Shown here: piece by piece, positions 45,201 to 55,385 of the stretch | How the letters are laid out: every line of letters starts with the position of its first letter | How positions within the stretch are numbered: position 1 is the stretch's first letter | NCBI RefSeq assembly: GCF_001269345.1 | Contig: NZ_CXOP01000002.1 | Span: forward strand, 2,108,853 to 2,172,852 | Direction: 5' to 3' | Length of the DNA: 64,000 bases | DNA from: Limnohabitans sp. 2KL-27 | Lineage (GTDB): Bacteria; Pseudomonadota; Gammaproteobacteria; Burkholderiales; Burkholderiaceae_C | The notes under the pieces: model-generated | What the model was told of the DNA's origin: nothing | Databases searched by the model: none | Seen by the model: only the letters and a program-made list of their open reading frames with translations | Program-made: the position numbers and the translations under genes

Positions 45201-45826
45201 GACCCCATCGCTTTCAGGTCCAGCCCTTTACACAAAGCCATCAAATCAGACAAATGTGGTGTTTCCATCTTTTGCAGGACATTGGCACGGTGTTTTTTGG
45301 CCGTGTCGGGCAAGATATCAAGCCGCTCGGCGATCCCTTTGTTGGTGTGCCCCTCCAGCATCAAAGGAAACACTTCGCGTTCACGAGAACTCAGTGAGAC
45401 CCACTTCCGCCGTATCTCGTTTTTTTGAATGAAGGATTGCCGGTTCAAGGAGTCAACCGCCAAGCCCCGCTCAATGGCATCGATCAAGTCTTGTATCTGA
45501 AAAGGTTTCCACAAAAATTCGATCGGTTGGCCTTTCATGGCCCGGATGATTTCTTCGGATTGGCTCTCGCCGCTGATGAAGACGATGGGTGTGTAGCGCC
45601 CCAGCGTTTTCATCTTGTCTTGCAACTCAACGCCCGACATGTTGGGCATGCGCACATCCAGCACCAACACCGCGGGGAAAATGTCAAACGAATTTTGAAG
45701 GAAGGCCTGCGCACTGTCATAGCCCTCAATGCTGTAGCCCATCTGCCTCAGCAAGTCAGTCAAATAAAAACGGATGTCAGGGTTGTCATCGACAACATAG
45801 ACATGTCCGCAATGGGAGGGATTCAT
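45197..45826 (-). CDS. FixJ/LuxR-type response regulator (orphan)
   Basis: A 209-aa two-domain regulator. The receiver has YVVDDN, phosphoacceptor Asp in VLVLDVRMPNMSG, the switch Ser in FISGES and Lys in LWKPFQ. The C-terminal LuxR HTH is LSSREREVFPLMLEGHTNKG followed by IAERLDILPDTAKKHRANVL. No histidine kinase gene is adjacent; instead it is translationally coupled to the small HTH-like gene. Confidence 0.9.
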   Translation of the reverse strand: MNPSHCGHVYVVDDNPDIRFYLTDLLRQMGYSIEGYDSAQAFLQNSFDIFPAVLVLDVRMPNMSGVELQDKMKTLGRYTPIVFISGESQSEEIIRAMKGQPIEFLWKPFQIQDLIDAIERGLAVDSLNRQSFIQKNEIRRKWVSLSSREREVFPLMLEGHTNKGIAERLDILPDTAKKHRANVLQKMETPHLSDLMALCKGLDLKAMGS

Positions 45827-46043
45827 TTCAAATTGAAAAAATGATCAGAGATGTCAATATTAGGTATCAAGACTCGCCCTGCATATCCCCTTTTGGGGAA
45901 GTTCTCCATCATTGTCCACCATCTGTCTGAGGTCCAGACAAGTTCAAAAAGAGCCAGGCACAACGCTTAAAAATTCGGGAGCTCACGCGCTGGATGAGCA
46001 AGTGCCTATGGCCAGAGACATTCAATCGATCGAAGCCACAAAG

Positions 46044-46079
46044 AAGAAAGGACCTAGCCCCTTTCGAAGCTAAGTCCTT
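46044..46079 (-). terminator. intrinsic terminator after tRNA-Pro
   Basis: On the minus strand AAGGACTTAGC and GCTAGGTCCTT pair (one G-T) around TTCGAAAGGG, followed by TCTTCTTT. It lies 9 nt beyond the tRNA-Pro 3' end. Confidence 0.75.
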
Positions 46080-46087
46080 GATTCATA

Positions 46088-46164
46088 TGGTCGGCGTGGC
46101 GGGATTCGAACTCGCGACCCCTTGCACCCCATGCAAGTGCGCTACCAGGCTGCGCTACACGCCG
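46088..46164 (-). tRNA. tRNA-Pro (GGG)
   Basis: On the minus strand acceptor arms CGGCGTG/CACGCCG pair perfectly, the anticodon stem is CTTGC/GCAAG with loop ATGGGGT and anticodon GGG, the T-arm includes AGTTCGAATCC, and CCA is encoded. It lies just downstream of the MerR gene, a common order in betaproteobacteria. Confidence 0.95.
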
Positions 46165-46191
46165 ACAAGCGTCAGATTATAACCGGATAAA

Positions 46192-46647
46192 TCAGGCCTG
46201 AAAGGTGAGCAGCGCCCTAATTTCAAGCAGTTCCTTGTGAAGCGGCGAAGAAGCCAACTCGGCAGGTGAAAAATCAAACCCTGTGGCGATCAGTCGATCC
46301 GATGGCAGCTGCGACCCGGCCTCTGACGGTGAAGGCGTGTCGCTGGGCTCTGTCACTTCTGAGCCATCACGGCGCAGCTGACGGTCGGTCTGGACCCATT
46401 CCTGCAACCTGTTGCGTGCACCGCTGATGGTGAAGCCCTGGTCATAAAGAAGATCCCGGATACGCCGGATCATCAAGACTTCATGGTGCTGGTAATAACG
46501 TCGATTGCCTCTGCGCTTGACAGGCCGCAACTGGGTGAACTCCTGCTCCCAATAGCGCAAGACGTGTGGCTTGACGCCGCACAACTCGCCCACCTCACCG
46601 ATGGTGAAATAGCGTTTGGCTGGGATGGAGGGAAGCGGACTGTCCAT
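46192..46647 (-). CDS. MerR-family transcriptional regulator
   Basis: A 151-aa protein. The N-terminal MerR winged HTH is KRYFTIGEVGELCGVKPHVL, RYWEQEF and GNRRYYQHHEVLMIRRIRDL. The C-terminal part is short and has no metal-binding Cys, so the ligand is unknown. In many betaproteobacteria this gene follows ihfA and precedes tRNA-Pro; here ihfA is missing upstream and a tRNA-Val with terminator takes its place. ATG 46647 begins the conserved region; longer starts read through the terminator. Confidence 0.88.
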   Translation of the reverse strand: MDSPLPSIPAKRYFTIGEVGELCGVKPHVLRYWEQEFTQLRPVKRRGNRRYYQHHEVLMIRRIRDLLYDQGFTISGARNRLQEWVQTDRQLRRDGSEVTEPSDTPSPSEAGSQLPSDRLIATGFDFSPAELASSPLHKELLEIRALLTFQA

Positions 46648-46745
46648 GAACGACAACAAGTTACGTGGAAAACCTTGTAGCTTACTGCAACTGCGGCACT
46701 GGCGTCCAGACCCTTCAAGCCGACTTGAAAGACCACAGAACAAAC

Positions 46746-46781
46746 AAAAAAGCACTTGGGATTTCTCTCAAGTGCTTTTTG
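46746..46781 (-). terminator. intrinsic terminator after tRNA-Val
   Basis: On the minus strand AAAAAGCACTTG and CAAGTGCTTTTTT pair around an 11-nt loop, ending in six T. It follows the tRNA-Val 3' end by 12 nt. Confidence 0.85.
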
Positions 46782-46793
46782 ATCGGGAATTTT

Positions 46794-46868
46794 TGGTGGG
46801 CAGTACAAGTTTCGAACTTGTGACCCCTGCAGTGTGAATGCAGTGCTCTACCCCTGAGCTAACCGCCC
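46794..46868 (-). tRNA. tRNA-Val (CAC)
   Basis: On the minus strand acceptor arms GGGCGGT/ACTGCCC pair with one G-T, the anticodon stem is CTGCA/TGCAG with loop TTCACAC and anticodon CAC, the T-arm includes AGTTCGAAACTTG, and CCA is encoded. It lies downstream of dnaQ on the same strand. Confidence 0.95.
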
Positions 46869-46955
46869 TACGCTTCTCAGCGAAGACCGCCATTATGGCA
46901 TAAAAAAATCGTGGCTTCGATCGTTGTCTTCAAAAAATGGCTCTTGCGCGCGCCA

Positions 46956-47666
46956 TCAGGCGGCTTGTATTTGACGCCAAACGGTTTTGCCACCGCTGGA
47001 TTTATCGAGTTGCGACAACACCTCTTCGTGTGCAGCCTCTTCTTGTGCGTTGGCCGACAAAACAGGCAAGGCGTACTGGCGCAAGTCCACTTGGACCACC
47101 ACACTTTGCGAGTGGCTGGGCGCATCGCCCGCGTCGATCAGCAAGGCCTCTTGCCCACGGGTCATGTTGATGTAGACATCGGCCAACAACTCGGCATCGA
47201 GCAAAGCACCGTGCAGGGTGCGTCCCGAGTTGTCGACTTCGAGGCGGTCACACAGAGAGTCGAGGCTGTTGCGCTTGCCAGGGAACATTTCTTTGGCCAT
47301 GGCCAAGGTGTCGATGACACCGCTGACATAGGCCTTCAAAGGCTTTTTGCCAACGCGTTCGAGCTCTTTGTTCAAAAAGCCGATGTCAAACGCCGCGTTG
47401 TGGATGATCAGTTCCGCATCGGCCAAGTAATCCAGTATTTCGTCCGTCAGCTGAGCGAACTTGGGCTTGTCGCGCAAAAACTCGTTGCTGATGCCGTGGA
47501 CCTTGAGCGCGTCCTCGTGGCTGTCGCGCTCGGGGTTGAAATAAAAATGCAGGTTGTTGCCCGTGAGCTTGCGGGCAAACAGCTCCACGCAGCCCAGCTC
47601 GATGATGCGGTCGCCACCTTCGGCCGACAGGCCAGTGGTTTCGGTGTCCAGAACAATTTGACGCAT
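46956..47666 (-). CDS. dnaQ: DNA polymerase III epsilon subunit (3'-5' proofreading exonuclease)
   Basis: A 236-aa DEDDh exonuclease. Exo I is VLDTETTGLS, Exo II is IIHNAAFDIGFLNKELE and Exo III is HGALLDAELLADVYINM, with the catalytic His in the last. The C-terminal tail should bind the alpha subunit. The gene starts 17 nt after fdx, so it probably shares the isc transcript. ATG 47666 begins the conserved domain. Confidence 0.94.
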   Translation of the reverse strand: MRQIVLDTETTGLSAEGGDRIIELGCVELFARKLTGNNLHFYFNPERDSHEDALKVHGISNEFLRDKPKFAQLTDEILDYLADAELIIHNAAFDIGFLNKELERVGKKPLKAYVSGVIDTLAMAKEMFPGKRNSLDSLCDRLEVDNSGRTLHGALLDAELLADVYINMTRGQEALLIDAGDAPSHSQSVVVQVDLRQYALPVLSANAQEEAAHEEVLSQLDKSSGGKTVWRQIQAA

Positions 47667-47683
47667 GGCTCTTTGGCTTTCGC

Positions 47684-48022
47684 TCAGTGCAGCTCTTTGG
47701 CGTGGTTGATGGTGTAGCGCGGGATCTCGATGACCAGATCGCTCTTGGCCACAAAGGCCTGGCAACTCAGGCGCGAATTGGGCTCCAGGCCCCAAGCGCG
47801 GTCGAGCAGGTCTTCCTCGGTTTCTTCCATCTCATTGAGGGTCTTGAAGCCTTCGCGCACCACCACATGGCAGGTGGTGCAGGCCGCGCTCATGTCGCAG
47901 GCGTGCTCGATGTTGATGTGGTTGTCGAGCAACGCCTCGCAGATGCTGGTGCCTGCGGGCGCGGTGATCTCGGCGCCTTGGGGGCAGTACTCGGGGTGGG
48001 GCAGGATTTTGATGACGGGCAT
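47684..48022 (-). CDS. fdx: [2Fe-2S] ferredoxin of the ISC system
   Basis: A 112-aa adrenodoxin-type ferredoxin supplying electrons for Fe-S assembly. Ligands are in HACDMSAACTTCHV (C-x5-C-x2-C) and the fourth in RLSCQ. The start MPVIKILPHPEYCPQGAEIT is typical of ISC Fdx. It follows hscA by about 30 nt. Confidence 0.95.
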   Translation of the reverse strand: MPVIKILPHPEYCPQGAEITAPAGTSICEALLDNHINIEHACDMSAACTTCHVVVREGFKTLNEMEETEEDLLDRAWGLEPNSRLSCQAFVAKSDLVIEIPRYTINHAKELH

Positions 48023-48052
48023 AGGTGTCTTCTTTGAGGGCCAATCGGGCTT

Positions 48053-49918
48053 TTATAAGGCTTGGATGTTTTGACCGGCCAGGGCTTTCTGGATGCTGTG
48101 GTTCATGCGCTCAGCGGCAAAGGCTTCGGTGCCTTTGGCCAAGGCCTGGGTGCAGTCTTCCAGGGCTTTGGCATCTTGCTCGGTCAAGATGGCGGCTTGC
48201 AAAGTGGCCATCAGGGCGTCGATGACCACGCGTTCGGCATCGCTGAGCAATTGGCCGTCAGCCGCCAAAGCGCTGCGCGTGGCCAGCAGCATGCGGTCGG
48301 CGTCCACACGGGCTTCCACCAGCGCGCGCGCTTTCATGTCGGCTTGCGCGGTGGTGAAGCTTTCTTGCAGCATGGTGGCGATCTGGTCGTCGCTCAAGCC
48401 ATACGAAGGCTTGACGTCGATGCGCGCTTCCACGCCGCTGATCTGTTCTTTGGCGCCCACGCTGAGCAAGCCATCGGCGTCCACCGTGAAGGTGACACGG
48501 ATGCGGGCAGCCCCGGCGGCCATGGGCGGGATGCCGCGCAGCTCGAAGCGGGCCAGACTGCGACAGTCCTGCACCAAATCGCGTTCGCCCTGCACCACAT
48601 GCAGCGCCAGCGCGGTCTGGCCGTCTTGGTAGGTGGTGAAGTCCTGCGCCATGGCGGTGGGGATGGTCTGGTTGCGCGGGATGATGCGCTCGACCAGGCC
48701 CCCCATGGTTTCGATGCCCAGCGACAGGGGGATCACATCGAGCAGCAGCAACTCGCCAGCGGCGTTGTTGCCGGCCAGTTGGTTGGCTTGGATGGCCGCC
48801 CCCAAAGCCACGACTTCGTCGGGGTTGAGGTTGTTGAGCGGGGCTTGGCCAAAAAAATCGGCCACGGCCTGCTGGATTTGCGGCATGCGGGTGGAGCCAC
48901 CCACCATGACCACGCCTTGCACATCGTCTTTGGCCAGCTGCGCATCGCGCAGCGCTTTGCGCACGGCAGTGATGCAGCGGGCCGTGAGGGCCAAGGTGGC
49001 TTGTTCGAAATCGGCGCGGCTGAGCGACAAGGACAAGGCGCCTGTGGACATAGCCACATTCAGGCTGGTGGTGTCAGCGCTCGTCAAAGCCTCTTTGGCC
49101 GCACGCGCTGCGGCCTTGAGAACGGTTTTGTCTTCGGCAGTCACCGCATGCAAGGCGGGTTGACGGGCCAAGGCGACATCGGCCAGGGCCTGGTCGTAGT
49201 CATCGCCCCCCAAGGCCGAATCACCGCCTGTGGACAACACCTCAAAAACGCCTTGTGTGAGGCGAAGGATGGAGATGTCAAAGGTGCCACCGCCCAAGTC
49301 AAACACCGCGTAAATGCCTTCGCTGGCGTTGTCCAGTCCGTAGGCGATCGCCGCGGCTGTGGGTTCGTTGATCAGGCGCAGCACATTCAGGCCCGCCAGT
49401 TGGGCGGCGTCTTTGGTGGCCTGGCGCTGTGCGTCGTCAAAGTAGGCGGGCACGGTGATGACCGCGCCGTACAAATCGTCATTGAAGGTGTCTTCGGCGC
49501 GGTAACGCAGCGTGGCCAAAATTTCGGCACTGACTTCCACCGGCGACTTGGGGCCTTGCACCGTCTGAATAGACAGCATGCCCTGCTCGCTGGCGGTGAA
49601 CTCGTAAGGCAGCTTGCTGCGGTCGGCGATGTCGTGCAGGCCTCGGCCCATGAAGCGCTTGACCGAGGCGATGGTGTTGACCGGGTCGGCGGCGGCCGAT
49701 TGCACGGCCTCAAACCCGATCTGTCGGCCTTGGCCCGGCATGAAACGCACCACCGAGGGCAGGATCACCCGGCCGTCGTCGTCCGGCAAGCACTCGGCCA
49801 CCCCGCTGCGCACCGAGGCCACCAGCGAATGGGTGGTGCCCAAGTCAATGCCCACGGCAATGCGGCGCTGGTGGGGGTCGGGCGACTGGCCCGGTTCAGA
49901 TATCTGCAGTAACGCCAT
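48053..49918 (-). CDS. hscA: Fe-S cluster assembly chaperone HscA (Hsp70 family)
   Basis: A 621-aa specialised Hsp70 that releases clusters from IscU. The nucleotide domain has [39 protein letters not shown] and [20 protein letters not shown]; the substrate domain begins around [23 protein letters not shown] 49918 gives the family length; a longer start at 49963 lies in the hscB-hscA spacer. Confidence 0.96.
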   Translation of the reverse strand: MALLQISEPGQSPDPHQRRIAVGIDLGTTHSLVASVRSGVAECLPDDDGRVILPSVVRFMPGQGRQIGFEAVQSAAADPVNTIASVKRFMGRGLHDIADRSKLPYEFTASEQGMLSIQTVQGPKSPVEVSAEILATLRYRAEDTFNDDLYGAVITVPAYFDDAQRQATKDAAQLAGLNVLRLINEPTAAAIAYGLDNASEGIYAVFDLGGGTFDISILRLTQGVFEVLSTGGDSALGGDDYDQALADVALARQPALHAVTAEDKTVLKAAARAAKEALTSADTTSLNVAMSTGALSLSLSRADFEQATLALTARCITAVRKALRDAQLAKDDVQGVVMVGGSTRMPQIQQAVADFFGQAPLNNLNPDEVVALGAAIQANQLAGNNAAGELLLLDVIPLSLGIETMGGLVERIIPRNQTIPTAMAQDFTTYQDGQTALALHVVQGERDLVQDCRSLARFELRGIPPMAAGAARIRVTFTVDADGLLSVGAKEQISGVEARIDVKPSYGLSDDQIATMLQESFTTAQADMKARALVEARVDADRMLLATRSALAADGQLLSDAERVVIDALMATLQAAILTEQDAKALEDCTQALAKGTEAFAAERMNHSIQKALAGQNIQAL

Positions 49919-49976
49919 GGTCAAAGAGGGGTGGTTTTCAGGTCGCTGGCCTGTGAGCGGCATGGCGACCCGAGGG

Positions 49977-50495
49977 TCAGGTCAATCGGTCGAGTTTAGC
50001 GTTCACTTCTTGTGTGAAGCGCTCAATGAACATCAGCGCCCTCACCTGCCCCACGGCTTGCGCCGGGTCTTTCACTTCGTCCAAGAGGTGGGCCAGCGCT
50101 TGCTGGACGCGGCGCTGCTCGGCAGACACTTCATCGGCGAGGGCCTCCAGGCCCTGTGCGCTGTCGGTGTCGTCCAGACTTTCACGCCACGCCATCTGCT
50201 GCATGAGGAAGGCCGGGGGCATGGCGGTGTTGTTTTCGGCCTGCACGGGCGCGCCTTGCAGTTCGCACAAATAGCCAGCGCGTTTGAGCGGGTCTTTCAA
50301 TCGCTGATACGCCTCGTTGATGCGCACCGACCACTGCATGGCCATGCGCTGGGCAGCGGCCCCTTCGGCCGCAAAGCGGTCCGGGTGGGCTTCGCGTTGC
50401 AGGGCTTTCCAACGGGCGTCGAGTTGAGCACGGTCCTGCGCGTACTGCACGGGCACATCGAACAGCTCGAAGTCGTTGGCTTGCAGGGAAATCAC
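49977..50495 (-). CDS. hscB: Fe-S cluster assembly co-chaperone HscB
   Basis: A 172-aa J-domain protein that delivers IscU to HscA. The HPD motif is in [16 protein letters not shown], preceded by [20 protein letters not shown], and the C-terminal IscU-binding helices follow. Start is GTG 50495, overlapping the iscA stop by 4 nt (GTGA). Confidence 0.94.
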   Translation of the reverse strand: MISLQANDFELFDVPVQYAQDRAQLDARWKALQREAHPDRFAAEGAAAQRMAMQWSVRINEAYQRLKDPLKRAGYLCELQGAPVQAENNTAMPPAFLMQQMAWRESLDDTDSAQGLEALADEVSAEQRRVQQALAHLLDEVKDPAQAVGQVRALMFIERFTQEVNAKLDRLT

Positions 50496-50815
50496 ACGCG
50501 GAACGACTCACCGCAACCGCAGCGGTCGCGTTCGTTGGGGTTGTTGAAGCGGAAACCCTCGTTCAGGCCCTCGCGCACGAAGTCCAGTTCGGTACCATCG
50601 ATGTAGGCCAGACTTTTGGGGTCCACCAGCACCTTGACGCCGTGGCCTTCAAAGACCACGTCTTCCGGGGCGATCTCGTCCACGTATTCAAGCTTGTAGG
50701 CCAAACCCGAGCAACCCGTGGTCTTGACGCCCAGGCGCACGCCGACGCCAGAGCCACGCTTGGCCAAGTAGCGGGTCACATGCCGAGCTGCGGCAGCAGA
50801 CAGTGAGATGGCCAT
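50492..50815 (-). CDS. iscA: Fe-S cluster assembly protein IscA
   Basis: A 107-aa A-type carrier. The three conserved Cys are in TTGCSGLAY and the C-terminal [27 protein letters not shown] at the N-terminus is typical. It starts one base after the iscU stop. Confidence 0.96.
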   Translation of the reverse strand: MAISLSAAAARHVTRYLAKRGSGVGVRLGVKTTGCSGLAYKLEYVDEIAPEDVVFEGHGVKVLVDPKSLAYIDGTELDFVREGLNEGFRFNNPNERDRCGCGESFRV

Positions 50816-50816
50816 G

Positions 50817-51203
50817 TCAGTTCAGGTGTTTCTTTTTGTAGTCGTCCACAGCCGCCTTGATGGCGTCTTCGGCCAAGATGGAGCAGTGGATTTTGACGGG
50901 GGGCAGCGCCAGCTCTTCGGCGATCTGGCTGTTTTTCAAGGCCGCCGCTTCGTCGAGCGTCTTGCCCTTGACCCACTCGGTCACGAGCGAGCTGGACGCA
51001 ATGGCCGAGCCGCAGCCGTAGGTCTTGAAGCGTGCGTCTTCGATCACACCGGTTTGCGGGTTGACCTTGATTTGCAGCTTCATGACGTCGCCACAAGCGG
51101 GCGCACCGACCATGCCGGTGCCCACGCTGTCGTCGCCCTTGTCGAACGAGCCCACGTTGCGGGGGTTTTCGTAGTGGTCAACCACTTTTTCAGAATAAGC
51201 CAT
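50817..51203 (-). CDS. iscU: Fe-S cluster scaffold IscU
   Basis: A 128-aa scaffold on which [2Fe-2S] clusters form. Conserved Cys are in [26 protein letters not shown] and [11 protein letters not shown], and the HscA recognition motif LPPVK directly precedes the last one. Confidence 0.97.
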   Translation of the reverse strand: MAYSEKVVDHYENPRNVGSFDKGDDSVGTGMVGAPACGDVMKLQIKVNPQTGVIEDARFKTYGCGSAIASSSLVTEWVKGKTLDEAAALKNSQIAEELALPPVKIHCSILAEDAIKAAVDDYKKKHLN

Positions 51204-51247
51204 GGTGTTTTCTCCGTATTCAGTTCAAAGGCGAAGCTGGGTGCGGC

Positions 51248-52465
51248 TCAATGCGCTGCCCACTGGATGGTGCTCAGATCAATGCCGTCTTTGTGCATTT
51301 CCCACAGGGGGCTCAAGTCGCGCAGCTTGGCCACGTTCTCACGGATCGTCTGGATCGCGTAGTCGATGTCCGCTTCGGTGGTCCAGCGGCCAATCGTCAT
51401 GCGCAGGCTGCTGTGGGCCAACTCGTCGCTGCGGCCCAAGGCACGCAGCACATAGCTGGGCTCCAAGCTGGCAGAAGTACAGGCCGAGCCCGACGAGACC
51501 GCCAAGCCCTTGATGCCCATGATCAGCGATTCGCCTTCCACGAAGTTGAAGCTCATGTTGATGTTGTGTGGCACACGTTGGGTCGCGTGGCCGTTCAAAA
51601 ATACCTGTTCCATGTCGCTCAGGCCGTTGATCAGGCGGTCGTGCAAGGCACGCGCCTTGGCATTGTCCTGGGCCATCTCGAGCTTGGCGATGCGGAAGGC
51701 CTCGCCCATGCCCACGCACTGGTGGGTGGGCAATGTGCCAGAACGCATGCCGCGCTCATGGCCTCCGCCGTGCATTTGCGCTTCCAGACGGATGCGGGGT
51801 TTGCGGCGCACATACAGAGCGCCAATGCCTTTGGGGCCATAGGTTTTGTGCGAAGCCAGGCTCATCAGGTCGATGGGCAACTGAGTCATGTCGATCTCGA
51901 CCTTGCCGGTGGCTTGCGCGGCATCGACGTGGAAGACAATGCCTTTTTCGCGGCACAAATTGCCAATCGCGGTCACGTCTTGGATCACGCCGATTTCGTT
52001 GTTCACGAACATCACGCTGATCAGGATGGTGTCGGGGCGAATAGCGGCCTTGAGGGCGTCCATGCTCAGCAAGCCATCGGCTTGCACGTCGAGGTAGGTG
52101 ACTTCAAATCCCTGGCGCTCGAGCTCACGCATGGTGTCCAGCACGGCCTTGTGTTCGGTCTTGACCGTGATCAGGTGCTTGCCGCGCGATTTGTAAAAGT
52201 GCGCTGCGCCCTTGATGGCCAGATTGTTGGATTCGGTGGCACCGCTGGTCCAGACGATTTCGCGGGGGTCGGCACCGATCAGGTCGGCCACTTGCTCACG
52301 TGCGGTTTCAACGGCGGCTTCGGCTTCCCAGCCCCAGGCGTGGCTGCGGGATGCGGGGTTGCCAAAGTGCTCACGCAACCAAGGGATGATGGCGTCCACC
52401 ACGCGGGGATCGCAAGGATTGGTCGCGCCGTAGTCGAGGTAAATGGGGAAATGGGGCGTGGTCAT
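51248..52465 (-). CDS. iscS: cysteine desulfurase IscS
   Basis: A 405-aa PLP enzyme supplying sulfur from cysteine. PLP Lys is in [20 protein letters not shown], and the persulfide Cys loop is [20 protein letters not shown]. Length and motifs fit the housekeeping IscS. Confidence 0.97.
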   Translation of the reverse strand: MTTPHFPIYLDYGATNPCDPRVVDAIIPWLREHFGNPASRSHAWGWEAEAAVETAREQVADLIGADPREIVWTSGATESNNLAIKGAAHFYKSRGKHLITVKTEHKAVLDTMRELERQGFEVTYLDVQADGLLSMDALKAAIRPDTILISVMFVNNEIGVIQDVTAIGNLCREKGIVFHVDAAQATGKVEIDMTQLPIDLMSLASHKTYGPKGIGALYVRRKPRIRLEAQMHGGGHERGMRSGTLPTHQCVGMGEAFRIAKLEMAQDNAKARALHDRLINGLSDMEQVFLNGHATQRVPHNINMSFNFVEGESLIMGIKGLAVSSGSACTSASLEPSYVLRALGRSDELAHSSLRMTIGRWTTEADIDYAIQTIRENVAKLRDLSPLWEMHKDGIDLSTIQWAAH

Positions 52466-52484
52466 GGCTGGTACTTCTTTTCAA

Positions 52485-53021
52485 TCAGGATTTGGCAAAC
52501 ACGTTGCCCAAGTCGAACACGGAGTTGGGTCCGGTCAGGCGAATCGGCTTGCTGACGGGCATCGGGGAAATGGCCCGCTTGAGGGTGGGCTTGATTTCCA
52601 CCACCAGGCCCTTGGCCAACTGGTCGTCCACCAGCTTTTGCAGGGACACCGAATCCAGAAATTCGACCATTTTGGAGTTCAGTGAAGCCCACAGGTCGTG
52701 CGTCATGCAGCGGCCATCACCGCCGTTGCAGTTTTCCTTGCCGCCGCAGTGGGTGGCATCGATGGGTTCGTCCACCGACAAAATGATGTCGGCCACGGTG
52801 ATCTCGGTGGATTTGCGGCCCAAGGTATAGCCGCCGCCGGGTCCACGTGTGGACTCCACCAGGTTGTGGCGGCGAAGCTTGCCAAACAGCTGCTCCAGAT
52901 AAGACAGTGAAATCTGTTGGCGCTGGCTGATGGCGGCCAAAGTCACGGGACCAGCGTCCTGGCGCAAGGCCAGATCGATCATGGCGGTGACGGCGAAACG
53001 GCCTTTGGTGGTTAAACGCAT
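52485..53021 (-). CDS. iscR: Fe-S cluster-sensing regulator IscR
   Basis: A 178-aa Rrf2-family repressor of the isc operon. The HTH region is MRLTTKGRFAVTAMIDLALR and SLSYLEQLFGKLRRHNLVES. Cluster ligands are in CGGKENCNGGDGRCMTH (three Cys and a His). ATG 53021 begins the conserved MRLTTKGR. An IscR type-1 box lies just upstream. Confidence 0.96.
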   Translation of the reverse strand: MRLTTKGRFAVTAMIDLALRQDAGPVTLAAISQRQQISLSYLEQLFGKLRRHNLVESTRGPGGGYTLGRKSTEITVADIILSVDEPIDATHCGGKENCNGGDGRCMTHDLWASLNSKMVEFLDSVSLQKLVDDQLAKGLVVEIKPTLKRAISPMPVSKPIRLTGPNSVFDLGNVFAKS

Positions 53022-53072
53022 GGCAGACTCCTGAAGTGGGTGGGGGCTTGGTCTTGGCCCCGACAAAGCGGG

Positions 53073-53096
53073 TTCCCGACTAAACGAGTCAAGTAT
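53073..53096 (-). promoter_or_regulatory. IscR type-1 box over the isc promoter
   Basis: On the minus strand ATACTTGACT-N5-AGTCGGGAA matches most positions of the type-1 IscR consensus ATASYYGACTRWWWYAGTCRRSTAT. A -10-like TATACT (plus 53092-53097) overlaps its upstream edge, so holo-IscR bound here would block transcription of iscRSUA-hscBA-fdx. Confidence 0.75.
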
Positions 53097-53135
53097 AAAC
53101 CAATCCCGATCAAATCACTCGGGTTATGGGGTTAT

Positions 53136-55262
53136 TCAGGCCCGAATCAAAGGCACGATGTTGTCGCCGCCTGTCGCCCCAAAAGCCTGCTCTTTCAGGA
53201 TGGTCAGCTGGTCCCGCACCTGGGCGGCTTTTTCGAACTCCAGATTGCGGGCGTGTTCCATCATTTGCTTTTCCAGCTGCTTGATGGCCCGGGCGATGTC
53301 TTTCTCGCTCATGTCCTCGACCTTGGCTTTTTGCATGGCCGCTTGCTCGAGGCGCTCAGCTTCCTTGCCCGATTTTTCGCTGTAGACACCGTCGATCAGG
53401 TCTTTGACCCTTTTGACGATGCTCTTGGGCGTGATGCCCATGGCCTCGTTGTGCGCCAATTGTTTGATGCGACGACGCTCGGTCTCGCCCATGGCCTTTT
53501 TCATGGACTCGGTGATGCGATCGGCGTACAAAATCGCCCGGCCGTTCAGATTGCGGGCTGCACGGCCAATGGTCTGGATCAGGCTGCGCTCGGCGCGCAA
53601 AAAACCCTCTTTGTCGGCGTCCAAAATCGCCACCAGCGAGACCTCGGGAATGTCCAAGCCTTCACGCAGCAAGTTGATGCCCACCAGCACATCGAAAGCG
53701 CCCAGACGCAGGTCGCGCAAAATCTCTACCCGCTCCACCGTGTCCACATCGCTGTGCAAATAACGCACCTTGACGCCGTTGTCAGACAGGTAATCGGTCA
53801 GCTGCTCGGCCATGCGCTTGGTCAGCGTGGTGATGAGCACGCGCTCGTGCTTCTCGACCCGGATTCGGATTTCCTGCAGCACATCGTCCACCTGTTGCGT
53901 AGCGGGGCGCACTTCGACTTGCGGGTCCACCAAACCGGTGGGGCGCACCACCTGTTCAACCACCTTGCCCGAATGTGTCTTTTCATAGTCGGCGGGGGTG
54001 GCCGACACGAAGATGCACTGGCGCATGCGCTTTTCGAACTCTTCAAACTTGAGCGGGCGGTTGTCCAGTGCACTGGGCAGGCGAAAGCCGTATTCCACCA
54101 GCGTGGTTTTGCGGGCCTTGTCGCCGTTGTACATGGCGTTGAGCTGGCCAATCATCTGGTGGCTCTCGTCCAAAAACATGATGGCGTCGGCCGGCATGTA
54201 ATCGGTCAGGGTGCTGGGCGGGTCGCCGGGGGCCGCACCCGACAAATGCCGGGTGTAGTTCTCGATGCCCTTGCAGTGGCCCACTTCGGACAACATTTCG
54301 AGGTCAAAGCGGGTGCGCTGCTCCAGCCGCTGGGCTTCCACCAGCTTGCCCATGCCCACCAGTTCTTTGAGGCGCTGGGCCAACTCCACCTTGATGGTTT
54401 CCACCGCCGCCAAAACTTTGTCTCGCGGCGTGACGTAATGGCTGGACGGGTACACCGTGAAACGCGGGATCTTCTGGCGGATACGGCCCGTGAGCGGATC
54501 AAACAATTGCAGGCTCTCGATCTCGTCGTCAAACAACTCGATGCGGATGGCCAGCTCGGAGTGTTCGGCCGGGAACACGTCGATGGTGTCGCCGCGCACC
54601 CGGAACTTGCCACGCGAGAACTCCATGTCGTTGCGCTGGTACTGCATGCGGATCAGCTGGGCGATCACGTCGCGCTGGCCGAGTTTGTCGCCGGTGCGCA
54701 GCGTCATGATCATGCGGTGGTAGCTCTCGGGCTCACCAATGCCATAGATGGCCGAGACGGTGGCCACGATCACCACATCGCGTCGCTCCATGATGCTTTT
54801 GGTGCAAGACAGGCGCATCTGTTCGATGTGTTCGTTGATCGCGCTGTCCTTTTCAATGAACAGGTCGCGCTGCGGCACATAGGCCTCGGGCTGGTAATAG
54901 TCGTAATAGCTGACGAAGTACTCCACCGCATTCTTGGGGAAAAACTCGCGAAACTCGCTGTACAGCTGGGCCGCCAGGGTCTTGTTGGGCGCAAACACGA
55001 TGGCGGGCCGGCCCAGTTGCGCGATCACATTGGCCATGGTGAAAGTCTTGCCCGACCCGGTCACGCCCAACAGGGTCTGGAACACCTCGCCGTCGTGCAC
55101 GCCTTCAACCAGCTGCTCAATGGCCACCGGCTGGTCGCCTGCCGGTGGGTAAGGCTGGTACAGCTCAAAGGGCGAGCCGGGATAGCTGACGAACGTGCCT
55201 TCAGCGTACTTGTCTGCATCGGACACAACTTCAACAACGGGGGCTTCGGACACGTTAGACAT
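53136..55262 (-). CDS. uvrB: excinuclease ABC subunit B
   Basis: A 708-aa DNA-damage recognition helicase of nucleotide excision repair. Walker A is GVTGSGKT; the damage-probing beta-hairpin lies in [16 protein letters not shown]; motif VI region is [20 protein letters not shown]; the UvrC-binding UVR domain is at the C-terminus ([20 protein letters not shown]). ATG 55262 gives a typical N-terminus; a start at 55289 is less likely. The opposite strand is stop-free across this gene but shows no gene-like sequence. Confidence 0.97.
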   Translation of the reverse strand: MSNVSEAPVVEVVSDADKYAEGTFVSYPGSPFELYQPYPPAGDQPVAIEQLVEGVHDGEVFQTLLGVTGSGKTFTMANVIAQLGRPAIVFAPNKTLAAQLYSEFREFFPKNAVEYFVSYYDYYQPEAYVPQRDLFIEKDSAINEHIEQMRLSCTKSIMERRDVVIVATVSAIYGIGEPESYHRMIMTLRTGDKLGQRDVIAQLIRMQYQRNDMEFSRGKFRVRGDTIDVFPAEHSELAIRIELFDDEIESLQLFDPLTGRIRQKIPRFTVYPSSHYVTPRDKVLAAVETIKVELAQRLKELVGMGKLVEAQRLEQRTRFDLEMLSEVGHCKGIENYTRHLSGAAPGDPPSTLTDYMPADAIMFLDESHQMIGQLNAMYNGDKARKTTLVEYGFRLPSALDNRPLKFEEFEKRMRQCIFVSATPADYEKTHSGKVVEQVVRPTGLVDPQVEVRPATQQVDDVLQEIRIRVEKHERVLITTLTKRMAEQLTDYLSDNGVKVRYLHSDVDTVERVEILRDLRLGAFDVLVGINLLREGLDIPEVSLVAILDADKEGFLRAERSLIQTIGRAARNLNGRAILYADRITESMKKAMGETERRRIKQLAHNEAMGITPKSIVKRVKDLIDGVYSEKSGKEAERLEQAAMQKAKVEDMSEKDIARAIKQLEKQMMEHARNLEFEKAAQVRDQLTILKEQAFGATGGDNIVPLIRA

Positions 55263-55385
55263 CTTTATGGGCGAGGACCTCCCGGCCAAATCAGGCGTCG
55301 GAGACCGTTAAAATCAGGGACAACCCGAAAGCCTAACCGAGGAACGGGTTTCCTGCCACCACTGAACACAATCCAAGGACTTTCC

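Noticed and set aside
44779..46868. tRNA cluster as an integration hot spot
   Set aside because: I found no integrase, no duplicated tRNA 3' end and no phage-like gene nearby.
48062..49912. Long plus-strand open frame opposite hscA
   Set aside because: Antisense shadow of hscA; its composition mirrors Ala/Gly codons of the real gene and no motif is visible.
53040..55385. Stop-free plus-strand frame across uvrB that continues in frame into the aminotransferase
   Set aside because: The frame is antisense to a certain uvrB gene and its translation is His/Val/Gly-rich with no domain. The aminotransferase has a clear family start at 55386. The open frame follows from high-GC codon use.
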